DNA of 64,000 nucleotides, taken from contig JBFNFA010000001.1 in assembly GCA_040797845.1 (NCBI GenBank), forward strand, positions 62,001-126,000, read 5' to 3'. Source of the stretch: Clostridium_AW sp040797845. Lineage in GTDB: Bacteria; Bacillota; Clostridia; Clostridiales; Clostridiaceae. Shown here one piece after another: positions 23,665 to 33,475 of this stretch (positions within the stretch are counted from its first letter, which is position 1; every line of letters begins with the position of its first letter). Position numbers and translations under genes: made by a program. The notes below the pieces were generated by a model, which saw only the letters and a program-made list of their open reading frames with translations, made no database searches and was not told the origin of the DNA.

Positions 23665-26019
23665 ATGTATACATTTTTGAACAAAGTACCATTTGGTGCA
23701 ATGGTACTGGAATATGATAATTTAACAATAAAATATATGAATGATAAAATGAAAAAAGCATTTAAGATTTCGCAGGGGTGTTTAGAAGGGGAATATGCTA
23801 AAACAATATTGACGGAAGAATTGTTGGAGAAAATTAACTATTGTAAAGACAATAGGAAAGAAGAATATTTAAGAGGTTATAGACTATCTTGCGGAAAGAA
23901 ATTAGATATAAATATTTCAATTGTAGATGATACAGTTCAAATTTTTGCTAATGAAGTGCATGATGAAAAGTATTTAGATTATGAAAGTATAATTGAAGTA
24001 TTTCCATCCTTTGCATTTTTATATGATTTAGAAGGGAATATAAATTATATAAATAAAGAAGGAAGAAAAACTCTTGCATTATACAATGAGAATAATGTAA
24101 AAGATGTATTTCAGTTATCAAAAATATTTAATTTATACGATAATGATGGAAAAAAAATCTCTTTCGATGATTATCCTGTAAATAGAACCATTAGAGAAGA
24201 GAAAAATGTAATTGGAGAAGTTCTAACTTTAAAACAGGATTATGGAAAAAAATACATACTTTGTTCTAGTTTTTTAATATATAAAAATAGTGAAGCAATA
24301 GGTGGTATTGGCATTATTGCAGATATAACTGATTATTATAAAGATGTAATAAAGAACAAAGAAGAGATCGAAAAATATGTAGCTCTTTCAATGGAATTTA
24401 AAACAAAATGTGATATTATAGAGATTTTAAGGGAGAGAGAAAAGCAACACTTAATGCATTTAAAGGATGTAATAAATAACATATCAGAAGGTATTTTTGT
24501 TGTAGATAATAATTTTAGGATTAATTTGTGCAATAAATCTGCTTGTAATATATTGGAATTAAAACAAATTGAATTACTTGATTATCAAAATATTATAAAA
24601 AAATATAGTATTTCATGTAATAATTCTGATGTAGATGTATATAATTATTTTCATATCTTCTATGAAGAAAAGTCGCCAATAAAAAATTTGATTTTAAATC
24701 TAGAGGAAAAAAAGTCCAATAGAATTAAGTATATTGAAATTAACACTAATCCAATCATAAAAGGGGATGGAGAATTACTTTATACCGTTATATCTATAAA
24801 AGATGTAACTGACGAGAAAGTAAATAAATTAATTGCTGAAAATCAATCAAAATTTATTGAAAAAGTATTAAGTAATTTAAATTTACCCGTTATAGTTGTG
24901 GATTATCCGGAACTAAGGGTAAGTCTTATAAATAATTTAGGTGTTGAATTTGTAAAGGAAGTATTAGAATTAGATTGTACTGAGGAGGACATAATTGGAA
25001 AAGGAATTAATGAAATTTCTCCTAAGTGCATAGAAGATGAACTGATAAATGGAGTTTTCCATTCAGGTAATTATGATAAGGAAGTTATTATATCTCCCTA
25101 TCATGTGAAGAAAAGCCTAGGTAAAGAAAAATATTATAAGTTCAAAATAACTCCCTTTATGTATAAAGATAATCATAAAAGAATTTACATACATATAATT
25201 GACATTACTGAGGAGATAACCGTAAATAAAGAGTTAGAGAAGATAAACAAGTTAAAGGATGAGTTCTTTACAATCATATCCCATGAACTTAGAACTCCTC
25301 TAACAATTATTAATTCTGCACTACAACTTGCTTATGATATATACAAAGACGAATTCACATATAATGTTGATAGGACTTTAGATAGAATTAAACAAAATTG
25401 TAGTAGACTATTAAAATTAACCAATAATGTTATGGATATTTCATCTGCCGATGCAGGATTAATGAAAATTAATAATGAAAATTTTGATATAGTAATGGAA
25501 AGTGAGTTTGTAGTGAATTCTGTTGATTACTATGCTAGGCAAAAAGGAATAAATATAATTTTTGATACAAATAAAGAAGAGTATGACGTAATAATAGATA
25601 AAGAAAAATATATAAGAATACTATTAAATCTTCTATCTAACGCTATTAAATACACACCAGAAAATAAAAATATATATGTAGACTTAGTATTAATGCAAGA
25701 TAAATTTAGAATTTATGTTAAAGATGAAGGCTTTGGAATACAAGAAAGTCAACTAAATAGTATATTTAATAGGTATCTGCAATTAGACAATGGATTAACC
25801 AGAAGGGCAGAAGGATTGGGATTAGGTCTAACTGTTGTAAAGAAGTTTGTTGAGAAAATGGATGGAAGTATAGTGGTTAATAGTAAAAAAAATATGGGCT
25901 CAGAGTTTATATTGGAGTTTGATAGATATTCTAAGATAAACAGTAGTGAGAAACAGCTTGTGACTATTCATGAAAGCTTTGATGATTTATTGACTATAGA
26001 AATGTCGGATATATATTAA
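23665..26019 (+). CDS. Soluble multi-PAS sensor histidine kinase (orphan)
   Basis: The 784-residue protein has no membrane span. About four PAS-like segments (roughly residues 1-100, 110-230, 260-390, 395-525) precede a HisKA domain with FFTIISHELRTPL (phospho-His near 541). A HATPase follows with LLNLLSNAIKYTPEN (N box), VKDEGFGI (G1) and EGLGLGLTVVKKF (G2). No response regulator is adjacent. Clostridial orphan kinases of this type often phosphorylate Spo0A, which is a possibility here but only an inference. It ends near an inverted repeat shared with the convergent spore-protein gene. Confidence 0.85.
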   Translation: MYTFLNKVPFGAMVLEYDNLTIKYMNDKMKKAFKISQGCLEGEYAKTILTEELLEKINYCKDNRKEEYLRGYRLSCGKKLDINISIVDDTVQIFANEVHDEKYLDYESIIEVFPSFAFLYDLEGNINYINKEGRKTLALYNENNVKDVFQLSKIFNLYDNDGKKISFDDYPVNRTIREEKNVIGEVLTLKQDYGKKYILCSSFLIYKNSEAIGGIGIIADITDYYKDVIKNKEEIEKYVALSMEFKTKCDIIEILREREKQHLMHLKDVINNISEGIFVVDNNFRINLCNKSACNILELKQIELLDYQNIIKKYSISCNNSDVDVYNYFHIFYEEKSPIKNLILNLEEKKSNRIKYIEINTNPIIKGDGELLYTVISIKDVTDEKVNKLIAENQSKFIEKVLSNLNLPVIVVDYPELRVSLINNLGVEFVKEVLELDCTEEDIIGKGINEISPKCIEDELINGVFHSGNYDKEVIISPYHVKKSLGKEKYYKFKITPFMYKDNHKRIYIHIIDITEEITVNKELEKINKLKDEFFTIISHELRTPLTIINSALQLAYDIYKDEFTYNVDRTLDRIKQNCSRLLKLTNNVMDISSADAGLMKINNENFDIVMESEFVVNSVDYYARQKGINIIFDTNKEEYDVIIDKEKYIRILLNLLSNAIKYTPENKNIYVDLVLMQDKFRIYVKDEGFGIQESQLNSIFNRYLQLDNGLTRRAEGLGLGLTVVKKFVEKMDGSIVVNSKKNMGSEFILEFDRYSKINSSEKQLVTIHESFDDLLTIEMSDIY

Positions 26020-26023
26020 TAGA

Positions 26024-26057
26024 TTTTAGGCATATAGGTTTACCTATATGCCTAAAA
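26024..26057. repeat. Inverted repeat between convergent kinase and spore-protein genes
   Basis: TTTTAGGCATATAGGT (26024-26039) and its exact complement (26042-26057): a 16-bp stem with a two-base gap. Neither strand has a T-tract after it, so it is not a textbook terminator, but its place between convergent stops suggests transcript ending on both strands. Confidence 0.55.
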
Positions 26058-26085
26058 AGATATTTAATGATATTTTGGTACTAAA

Positions 26086-26283
26086 CTATTTTACTAAATT
26101 TTTCTGATAAGCTTCTACCATTCTTTTAGTCATCTGTCCACCAACAGATCCATTTTGTCTGGAAGTAAGATCTCCATTATAGCCTTCTGTTAAGTTAACA
26201 CCAACTTCTCTTGCAGCTTCCATTTTGAATCTGTTAAGCCCTTCTCTAGCTTCTGGTACTAATACTCTATTTCTACTTGCCAT
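26086..26283 (-). CDS. Alpha/beta-type small acid-soluble spore protein
   Basis: This 65-residue protein is read on the minus strand after AAGGAGG. It has the two SASP blocks: FKMEAAREVGVNL, which contains the germination-protease cleavage region, and YNGDLTSRQNGSVGGQMTKRMVE, the DNA-binding helix-turn. These proteins coat DNA in the forespore and protect it from UV and heat, and are expected to be transcribed by SigG. It establishes that the organism forms endospores. I could not mark a convincing SigG promoter. Confidence 0.97.
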   Translation of the reverse strand: MASRNRVLVPEAREGLNRFKMEAAREVGVNLTEGYNGDLTSRQNGSVGGQMTKRMVEAYQKNLVK

Positions 26284-26540
26284 GGTTCATACCTCCTTTT
26301 TTAATTTTGTATTATTATATTAACCTTTTTTATCTAAAATATATTAGCATATTAGAGGGACAAATAGTAGATTGTACATAAGAATGAAAAGTATGTTAAT
26401 TTTATCAAAACATATAGCATTGGACAGGTATATTGGAATAATATAAAATATAGTTACGATTATTTAATTGATAATTAATAATTAATAGTTAAAAGCTGAG
26501 AATGAAGAGTGAAGAATGGAGAATAAAGGTGGTAGATAAA

Positions 26541-27611
26541 TTGAGTAAAAAGAAAATTATACTTACTGGTGGTGGAACAGCAGGACATGTAACTCCAAAC
26601 TTAGCATTGATACCTAAATTAAAAGAGTTAGGTTATGAAATTCAATATATAGGAACACAAGAAGGAATTGAGAAGAATATAATTTTAGGTGAAAAAATAA
26701 AATATCATACTATATCCAGCGGGAAATTGAGAAGATATTTTGATTTAAAAAATTTTACAGATCCATTTAGAGTTTTAAAAGGTGTATGGCAAGCAAAAGA
26801 TATAATAAAGAAAGAAAAGCCAGATGTGGTTTTTTCAAAAGGGGGATTTGTAGCTGTTCCGGTAGTAATAGGAGCACGCCTAAATAAAGTGCCAGTTATA
26901 GCTCATGAATCTGATATGACACCAGGTCTTGCCAATAAGCTTTCAATACCTTATTGCACAAAGATATGTGTTACATTTCCTGAATCTTTAAAGAATGTAA
27001 AAGCAAATAAAGGAGTGTTAACTGGTACTCCTATAAGAGAAGAATTATTTAAAGGTAGCAGAGAAGAAGCTATGAAGATATGTAAATTTAGTGAGGATAA
27101 GCCTGTAATACTTATAATTGGAGGAAGCCTAGGCTCTAAAGTTATTAATGATTCTATAAGAGCTATAATCGATAAATTATTATTAACTTACAATATAATT
27201 CATATATGTGGAAAAGGTAATATAGATAATAATTTAAAAGACAAAAAGGGATATAGGCAATTTGAATATGTAAAAGAAGAATTACCTCATTTTATGAATG
27301 GAGCAGATTTAGTAATATCTCGAGCAGGAGCAAATGTAATATTTGAACTATTAGCTTTAAAGAAACCTAATCTGCTTATACCTCTATCAAGAAAATCTAG
27401 TAGAGGAGACCAAATCTTAAATGCAGAATCCTTTAGAAAAAGTGGGTATAGCTTAGTTATGCAAGAAGAAGAAATAACAGAAGATAGATTATTGAAAGAT
27501 ATTAACGACCTATATAAAAATAGGGAAAAGTATATAGCAAGTATGAGAAAAAGCCCAGTTCAAAATGGAGTTAACAATATTATAAAATTAATAGAAAAGG
27601 TACAAATATAG
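26541..27611 (+). CDS. murG: UDP-GlcNAc:undecaprenyl-pyrophosphoryl-MurNAc-pentapeptide GlcNAc transferase (MurG)
   Basis: The TTG at 26541 lies eight bases after AAAGGTGG and gives 356 residues, the normal MurG length. GT-B motifs are visible: LTGGGTAGHVTPNLAL near the start, AHESDMTPGLANK, LIIGGSLGSKVIND and the C-terminal SRAGANVIFELLAL with the UDP-GlcNAc site. It makes lipid II at the inner face of the membrane. It lies outside a dcw cluster and stands alone, which is common for clostridial copies of this enzyme. Confidence 0.93.
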   Translation: MSKKKIILTGGGTAGHVTPNLALIPKLKELGYEIQYIGTQEGIEKNIILGEKIKYHTISSGKLRRYFDLKNFTDPFRVLKGVWQAKDIIKKEKPDVVFSKGGFVAVPVVIGARLNKVPVIAHESDMTPGLANKLSIPYCTKICVTFPESLKNVKANKGVLTGTPIREELFKGSREEAMKICKFSEDKPVILIIGGSLGSKVINDSIRAIIDKLLLTYNIIHICGKGNIDNNLKDKKGYRQFEYVKEELPHFMNGADLVISRAGANVIFELLALKKPNLLIPLSRKSSRGDQILNAESFRKSGYSLVMQEEEITEDRLLKDINDLYKNREKYIASMRKSPVQNGVNNIIKLIEKVQI

Positions 27612-27743
27612 AAAAGCTTACATTTATACCCATGTTTTATTGAAAAAAAGTGTAATTTACTATAATATATAAATATAGATAAAATATTATCAAATATTAA
27701 TTATTAGTAAAATACAATTAAATTAAGAAAGCGGGGGTATATT

Positions 27744-28169
27744 ATGAAAAAAGTTTCTGTTATATACTGGAGCAGCGGTGGTAACGTAGAGGTACTAGCT
27801 GAAAATATAAAAGCAGGAGCAGAAGGTTTAGGAGCAGAAGTTTTAATAAAACATGTGCACTATGCTAAAGTTGAAGATGTTACGAAGGCAGATGCAGTAG
27901 CTTTTGGAAGTCCATCTATGGATAATAACAAAATTGAACAAGAAGAAATGGCATCTTTTTTAAAAAATTTTAAAGAATTAAATATGGAAAATAAACCGAC
28001 GGTATTATTTGGTTCTTACGGATGGGATGAAGGTCAATTTATGGTTGATTGGGAGAAGCTAATGATTGAATATGGATTTAATATAGTAGGAAAATTAGCT
28101 GTTCAAGAATCACCTAAGGAAGAAGAAATAAAAAAGGCTAAAGCTCTAGGTGAATTATTAAGCAAATAA
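27744..28169 (+). CDS. Flavodoxin
   Basis: The 141-residue protein has a flavodoxin fold. The phosphate-binding loop near residue 10 reads WSSGGNVE instead of the usual S/T-G-T-G-N-T/S, and the later loops FGSPSMDNN and GSYGWDEGQF flank the FMN ring. It carries electrons at low potential in the cytoplasm, probably exchanging with pyruvate:ferredoxin oxidoreductase encoded next door. It starts at ATG after AGCGGGGGT and is followed by a strong hairpin, so it is a single gene. Confidence 0.88.
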   Translation: MKKVSVIYWSSGGNVEVLAENIKAGAEGLGAEVLIKHVHYAKVEDVTKADAVAFGSPSMDNNKIEQEEMASFLKNFKELNMENKPTVLFGSYGWDEGQFMVDWEKLMIEYGFNIVGKLAVQESPKEEEIKKAKALGELLSK

Positions 28170-28202
28170 TAGCAATATGTACAATGAATATATATTCATA
28201 AT

Positions 28203-28244
28203 AAATACGTACCTTTATAAATTCATAAAGGTACGTATTTGATT
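28203..28244 (+). terminator. Terminator of the flavodoxin gene
   Basis: AAATACGTACCTTTAT and its exact complement form a 16-bp stem with a 6-base loop; a short T-containing tail follows. Confidence 0.7.
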
Positions 28245-28336
28245 GTTAAAATAATAATTAAGAATATTTTTAATATTGAACATAATGACACATTATGGGG
28301 AAAAATAATTTATTTAGTTAAAAAAATTAAAAAAAG

Positions 28337-28471
28337 TGTACAATAATGAAAAAATTATGTTATAATAACTTTGCAAAGGTTTAAATAAAATTTATTTCAT
28401 ATGTTTTTTCTTTGAATTGTTATGTATAATATATATTGACTGTTATATAAACATTGTTAATTTTAAGACAA
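28337..28471 (+). promoter_or_regulatory. Upstream region of pyruvate:ferredoxin oxidoreductase: promoter and Rex-like site
   Basis: A TATAAT at 28361-28366 with TGTACA 18 bases upstream is a fair SigA promoter, leaving a leader of more than 200 bases. At 28454-28471, TTGTTAATTTTAAGACAA resembles the Rex operator TTGTTAA-N4-TTAACAA (11 of 14 defined bases). Rex, an NADH/NAD sensor, controls fermentative genes in clostridia. The match is incomplete and the leader otherwise shows no recognised riboswitch. The rest of the 432-base gap holds only the flavodoxin terminator. Confidence 0.35.
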
Positions 28472-28601
28472 ACCTGTTTATAATGTAATGCAATAATACT
28501 ATTCTTCTAGAATGATATTTGTATGCATTATTTTATGTTGTTTAAAGTTTATTTTTAAACATAAAATAAATCAAAAATATAGAGAAAGAAGGGAATTTTT
28601 A

Positions 28602-31600
28602 ATGAGAAGAATGAAGACTATGGATGGTAATACAGCTGCTGGATATATATCCTATGCTTTTACTGATGTAGCAGCTATTTACCCTATTACTCCTTCATCC
28701 CCAATGGCAGAACATGTTGATGAATGGGCTGCTCAGGGTAAGAAAAATATTTTTGGTCAGACTGTAAAATTAGTTGAAATGCAGTCAGAAGCAGGTGCTG
28801 CTGGTGCAGTTCACGGATCATTACAGGCTGGAGCTTTAACTACTACCTACACTGCATCACAGGGATTATTACTTATGATTCCTAACATGTACAAAATCGC
28901 TGGAGAACTTTTACCAACTGTATTCCACGTGAGTGCGAGAGCAATTGCAACTCATGCGTTAAACATATTTGGAGATCACTCCGACGTTATGGCTGCAAGA
29001 CAGACTGGATTTGCTATGCTTGCTGAAAGCAGTGTTCAAGAAGTAATGGATTTAGCAGCAGTTGCACACTTAGCAACTATTAAGACAAGCATTCCATTCT
29101 TAAGTTTCTTTGATGGATTTAGAACTTCACACGAAGTACAGAAGATAGAAGTATTAGAATATGATGAATTAGAAAAATTAGTTGACATGGATGCTGTTAA
29201 CAGATTCAGAGCAAAAGCTTTAAATCCAAATCATCCAGTAACTAGAGGTACAGCTCAGAACCCAGATATATTCTTCCAGGGTAAAGAAGCTTGTAACAAA
29301 TTCTACGATACAATTCCTGAAGCTGTTGAATATTACATGAATGAAATCAACAAATTAACAGGAAGAGATTACAAATTATTCAACTACTATGGAGCAGAAG
29401 ATGCTGAAAGAGTAATCATAGCTATGGGATCAGTTTGTGACTGTATCGAAGAAACTATAGATTACTTAATGGCACAAGGAGAAAAAGTTGGTTTAATAAA
29501 AGTTCATCTTTATAGACCATTCTCATTAGAACACTTCTTCAAGGCTATGCCAAAAACTGTTAAGAAGATAGCTGTTCTTGATAGAACAAAAGAACCAGGT
29601 TCAATTGGAGAACCATTATACTTAGATGTTAAATCCGCATTCTATAACTCAGAATTAAAACCAGTTATAGTTGGTGGAAGATATGGACTAGGATCAAAAG
29701 ATACAGTTCCTGGACATATGATTTCAGTATTTGAAAACTTAAAGGCTGAAACTCCAAAAGATGGATTTACAGTTGGTATAGTTGATGACGTAACTAACAC
29801 ATCACTTCCAATGGGAGAAGATGTTGATACAACTCCAGCTGGAACTACTGCATGTAAATTCTGGGGTCTTGGATCAGACGGTACTGTTGGTGCTAACAAG
29901 AGTGCTATAAAGATCATAGGAGATCATACAGACATGTATGCTCAAGCATACTTTGCATATGACTCAAAGAAATCTGGTGGTATAACTGTATCCCACTTAA
30001 GATTTGGTAAAGCTCCAATTAAGAGCCCATATTTAATAAACAAAGCAGATTTCGTTGCTTGTCATAACCAAGCATACGTTCATAAATATGATGTTACAAA
30101 AGGATTAAAGAAGAATGGTTCATTCTTACTTAACTGTATCTGGAATGATGGAGAATTAGATGCTCAGTTACCAGCAGAAATGAAAAACTTCATTGCTAAT
30201 AACAACATCAAATTCTACACAATCGATGCTGTTAAGATAGCTCAAGAAGTAGGTCTTGGTGGAAGAATTAACATGATAATGCAATCAGCATTCTTCAAAA
30301 TAGCTAACATCATCCCTGTTGAAGACGCTGTTAAGTACTTAAAAGACGCAGTTGTTGCTTCATACGGTAAAAAAGGTGAAAAAGTTGTTAGCATGAACCA
30401 AGCTGCAATAGATCAAGGTATAACTGCAATACATGAAGTTGCAATTCCAGAATCATGGAAGACAACAACTGAAGGATATGTAGAACCACAAGAAAATAGA
30501 CCAGAATTCATAAAGAATATAGTTGACGTTATAAACAGACAAGAAGGAGATTCACTACCTGTATCTGCATTTAACGGAATAGAAGATGGTACATTACCAC
30601 AAGGAACAGCTGCTTACGAAAAGAGAGGAATAGCTGTTAACGTACCAGAATGGCAAGCTGACAAGTGTATACAATGTAACCAATGTTCATATGTATGTCC
30701 TCACTCAGTAATTAGACCATTCTTAATGAATGAAGAAGAAGCTACTAATGCTCCAGAAGGATTTAACATGTTAGAAGCTAAGGGTGGCCCAGGATTTGCA
30801 GGATTAAAATACAGAATTACAGTTACTCCACTTGACTGTACAGGATGTGGAAACTGTGCTGATATTTGTCCAGCACCAGGAAAAGCTCTTATTATGAAGC
30901 CAACTGGAACTCAATTAGCAGAACAAGAAAATTGGGAATATGCTTTAAAATTAAGCAAGAAAGAAAACCCAATGAACAAGATGACTGTAAAGGGTAGCCA
31001 GTTCGAACAACCACTTCTTGAGTTCAACGGAGCTTGTGCTGGTTGTGGAGAAGCTTCCTACGCTAGATTAATAACTCAATTATTTGGAGATAGAATGATG
31101 ATAGCTAATGCTACTGGTTGTACATCAATCTGGGCAGGTTCAGCTCCATCAACTCCATACACAACAAACGAAAAAGGTCAAGGACCAGCTTGGGCTAACT
31201 CATTATTCGAAGACAACGCTGAATTCGGATTAGGTATGGCTTTTGGTGCTAACCAAATAAGAGAAAGATTAGCTGATAAAGCTAAAGAAGCTCTAACTGC
31301 TAACGTAAGCGAAGAATTAAAAGCTGCTTTACAAAGCTGGGTAGAAAACTTCAAGAATGGAGAAGGTTCAAAGAAAGCTACTGCTGCACTTCTTCCATTA
31401 TTAGAAGCTGAAAAAGACAATAACGAAGCAATAAAAGATATGTACGCACACAAAGATTTCTTAGTGAAACAATCACAATGGATCTTTGGTGGAGACGGAT
31501 GGGCATATGACATCGGATACGGTGGAGTTGACCACGTTCTTGCAAGCGGAGAAGATATCAATATCTTCGTATTTGATACAGAAGTTTACTCAAATACAGG

Positions 31601-32117
31601 AGGTCAGGCTTCAAAATCAACTCCGACTGCTGCAATAGCTAAATTCGCTGCATCAGGTAAGAGAACTAAGAAGAAAGACCTTGGAATGATGGCTATGAGC
31701 TATGGATATGTATATGTTGCTCAAATAGCTATGGGTGCTGATAAGAATCAGACATTAAAAGCTATCCAAGAAGCAGAAGCATATGATGGTCCATCATTAG
31801 TTATCGGATATGCTCCATGTATCAACCAAGGATTAAAGATCGGTATGGGAGCAAGCCAAACTGAACAGAAGAGAGCAGTTGAGTGTGGATACTGGCAGAT
31901 GTACAGATTCAACCCAACACTTAAAGAAGAAGGAAAGAATCCATTTGTTCTTGACTCAAAAGAACCAAATTGGGATAAATTCCAAGACTTCTTAATGGGC
32001 GAAGTAAGATATGCTTCATTAAAGAAAGCATTCCCAGAAGTAGCAGACGGTTTATTTGCTAAGACTGAAGAAGATGCAAAAGAAAGATACGAAAGCTACG
32101 TAAGATTAACTAAATAA
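28602..32117 (+). CDS. nifJ: Pyruvate:ferredoxin (flavodoxin) oxidoreductase
   Basis: The ATG at 28602 follows GAAGGGA and gives 1171 residues, the standard single-chain length. Domains in order: pyrimidine-binding N-terminus with IYPITPSSPMAE; a CoA/transketolase-like middle; a two-cluster ferredoxin domain (CIQCNQCSYVCP near 689 and CTGCGNCADICP near 746); and the thiamine-diphosphate domain with GDGWAYDIGYGGVDH near 963 and SNTGGQ. A third cluster uses GACAGCGE. It oxidises pyruvate to acetyl-CoA and CO2 while reducing ferredoxin. Codon use is visibly richer in C-ending codons than its neighbours, as expected for a highly expressed gene. Confidence 0.97.
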   Translation: MRRMKTMDGNTAAGYISYAFTDVAAIYPITPSSPMAEHVDEWAAQGKKNIFGQTVKLVEMQSEAGAAGAVHGSLQAGALTTTYTASQGLLLMIPNMYKIAGELLPTVFHVSARAIATHALNIFGDHSDVMAARQTGFAMLAESSVQEVMDLAAVAHLATIKTSIPFLSFFDGFRTSHEVQKIEVLEYDELEKLVDMDAVNRFRAKALNPNHPVTRGTAQNPDIFFQGKEACNKFYDTIPEAVEYYMNEINKLTGRDYKLFNYYGAEDAERVIIAMGSVCDCIEETIDYLMAQGEKVGLIKVHLYRPFSLEHFFKAMPKTVKKIAVLDRTKEPGSIGEPLYLDVKSAFYNSELKPVIVGGRYGLGSKDTVPGHMISVFENLKAETPKDGFTVGIVDDVTNTSLPMGEDVDTTPAGTTACKFWGLGSDGTVGANKSAIKIIGDHTDMYAQAYFAYDSKKSGGITVSHLRFGKAPIKSPYLINKADFVACHNQAYVHKYDVTKGLKKNGSFLLNCIWNDGELDAQLPAEMKNFIANNNIKFYTIDAVKIAQEVGLGGRINMIMQSAFFKIANIIPVEDAVKYLKDAVVASYGKKGEKVVSMNQAAIDQGITAIHEVAIPESWKTTTEGYVEPQENRPEFIKNIVDVINRQEGDSLPVSAFNGIEDGTLPQGTAAYEKRGIAVNVPEWQADKCIQCNQCSYVCPHSVIRPFLMNEEEATNAPEGFNMLEAKGGPGFAGLKYRITVTPLDCTGCGNCADICPAPGKALIMKPTGTQLAEQENWEYALKLSKKENPMNKMTVKGSQFEQPLLEFNGACAGCGEASYARLITQLFGDRMMIANATGCTSIWAGSAPSTPYTTNEKGQGPAWANSLFEDNAEFGLGMAFGANQIRERLADKAKEALTANVSEELKAALQSWVENFKNGEGSKKATAALLPLLEAEKDNNEAIKDMYAHKDFLVKQSQWIFGGDGWAYDIGYGGVDHVLASGEDINIFVFDTEVYSNTGGQASKSTPTAAIAKFAASGKRTKKKDLGMMAMSYGYVYVAQIAMGADKNQTLKAIQEAEAYDGPSLVIGYAPCINQGLKIGMGASQTEQKRAVECGYWQMYRFNPTLKEEGKNPFVLDSKEPNWDKFQDFLMGEVRYASLKKAFPEVADGLFAKTEEDAKERYESYVRLTK

Positions 32118-32156
32118 TTTATTTTAGAGTTTTAATAACAAAGAATAAATTATAAG

Positions 32157-32186
32157 AAAAGGAGACCTTTGGTCTCCTTTTTGTTC
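32157..32186 (+). terminator. Terminator of the pyruvate:ferredoxin oxidoreductase gene
   Basis: AAAAGGAGACC and GGTCTCCTTTT form an 11-bp stem with a 3-base loop and a T-rich end. Confidence 0.9.
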
Positions 32187-32303
32187 TTTTCTATTTATTT
32201 TTGCTATCTGCTAAAAAAATACCAAGCATTTTTAAAAAAAGCCTTTTAAAAAAATCGATTTAGGGGTACAATTATACCATAACCTAAAAGGAGGTATATA
32301 TAT

Positions 32304-32642
32304 ATGGATAAAGACGAATTATTTGATTGCGGTTGTGAAGAATCAACTTGTGGTTGTGAGGAATCAGATCATGGTTGTGGTTGCGGCTGCGAAGGTCATG
32401 ATCATGAAGCGCTTCTAGTTGATTTAGAAGACGAAAATGGAAACACAGTGACTTGTGAAGTTGTAGACGGATTTGAGTATAAGGATAATGAATATGTGCT
32501 AGTACAAAATCCAGAAGATGGTTCAGTATATTTATTTAAAGTTGTTGGAGATGAGGAAAATAGCGAGTTAGTAGTTCCAGAAGATGAAGAATTTGATGAA
32601 GTAACTAACTACTATCAAACTCTAACAAACATAGAAGAATAA
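32304..32642 (+). CDS. DUF1292 protein with Cys/His-rich N-terminal tail
   Basis: The 112-residue acidic protein has a normal DUF1292 core (LVDLEDENGNTVTCEVVDGFEY onward, about residues 36-90), a small beta-rich clostridial/firmicute family usually encoded near yrzL/ruvX-type genes. The first 35 residues are unusual: about eight cysteines and several histidines and acids in repeated CGCEES/CGCGC-like units, suggesting metal binding. It starts at ATG after AAAGGAGGT and ends in a perfect 14-bp hairpin, so it is expressed alone. Confidence 0.75.
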   Translation: MDKDELFDCGCEESTCGCEESDHGCGCGCEGHDHEALLVDLEDENGNTVTCEVVDGFEYKDNEYVLVQNPEDGSVYLFKVVGDEENSELVVPEDEEFDEVTNYYQTLTNIEE

Positions 32643-32656
32643 TTTTAAAAGTGAAG

Positions 32657-32696
32657 TAGGGTAAATAATAAAAAAATATTATTTACCCTATTTTTA
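32657..32696 (+). terminator. Terminator of the DUF1292 gene
   Basis: TAGGGTAAATAATA (32657-32670) and its exact complement (32677-32690) followed by TTTTTA. Confidence 0.85.
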
Positions 32697-32811
32697 TTTG
32701 ATAGATTTTAGCTAGCATATGCAAGAATTACAGGTTTTTCTTATTTTTTATAGTAAAATTTAAGAAATGATATATAATAAAATATATAATAGTATATAGG
32801 AGGACATAAAT

Positions 32812-33465
32812 TTGGTAAAAGAAAAAGTTAAATTAGCTATATTTGACATAGATTTTACATTAACTAAAAGAGAAACTTTAACTGAGTTTTATATGTTTGT
32901 GTTAAAGAGAAAGCCTAAACTGATTAAATATTTGCCTAGGAGTATGAAAGCAGGTTTTTTTTATATTTTCAAAATATATGATGCAGGAAAGGCAAAGGAA
33001 AATTTTATATCATTCATAGAGTCTATAGATGAAAAAGAGATGAGTAAATTAGTAAAAGAATTTTATAATGAAAGAGTAAGCAGAATACTTTATAAAGATG
33101 CAATTGAAATTATGAAAGACTTTAAAGAGAAAGGGTATAAGATATATTTAATATCAGCTTCTGCAGAGTTTTATCTCTTTGAATTCTACAATATTCCTTA
33201 TGTAGACAAAATTATTGGAACCAGGTTTGTTTCCAAGGATGGAAAGTATTATGGAAAAATTGAAGGAAAAAACTGCAAAGGTGAAGAAAAAGTAAATAGA
33301 TTGATGAAATATTTAAAAGAGGAGAATATAGAAGTAGATTTTAAAAATTCTTACATGTTTTCTGATTCCTTATCAGACTTACCTTTATTTAAATTGGTAG
33401 GAAATCCGAGATTGATAAATTATAAAAAAGGACATACAGAAATTCAAATATTAAAATGGAAATAG
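32812..33465 (+). CDS. HAD-IB family hydrolase (SerB-like phosphatase)
   Basis: TTG start, eight bases after AGGAGG. The 217-residue protein has the HAD motif I FDIDFTLT (Asp12 nucleophile, Asp14 acid), motif II LISASAE, and motif III/IV SDSLSDLPLF. The HAD-IB subfamily (HAD_SAK_1/CicA-like) dephosphorylates small molecules such as phosphoserine or lysophosphatidate. A hydrophobic region of about 20 residues (MKAGFFYIFKIYD) belongs to the cap. Ten bases separate it from the aminotransferase gene, so the two probably form an operon. Confidence 0.82.
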   Translation: MVKEKVKLAIFDIDFTLTKRETLTEFYMFVLKRKPKLIKYLPRSMKAGFFYIFKIYDAGKAKENFISFIESIDEKEMSKLVKEFYNERVSRILYKDAIEIMKDFKEKGYKIYLISASAEFYLFEFYNIPYVDKIIGTRFVSKDGKYYGKIEGKNCKGEEKVNRLMKYLKEENIEVDFKNSYMFSDSLSDLPLFKLVGNPRLINYKKGHTEIQILKWK

Positions 33466-33475
33466 GAGGGGGCAA

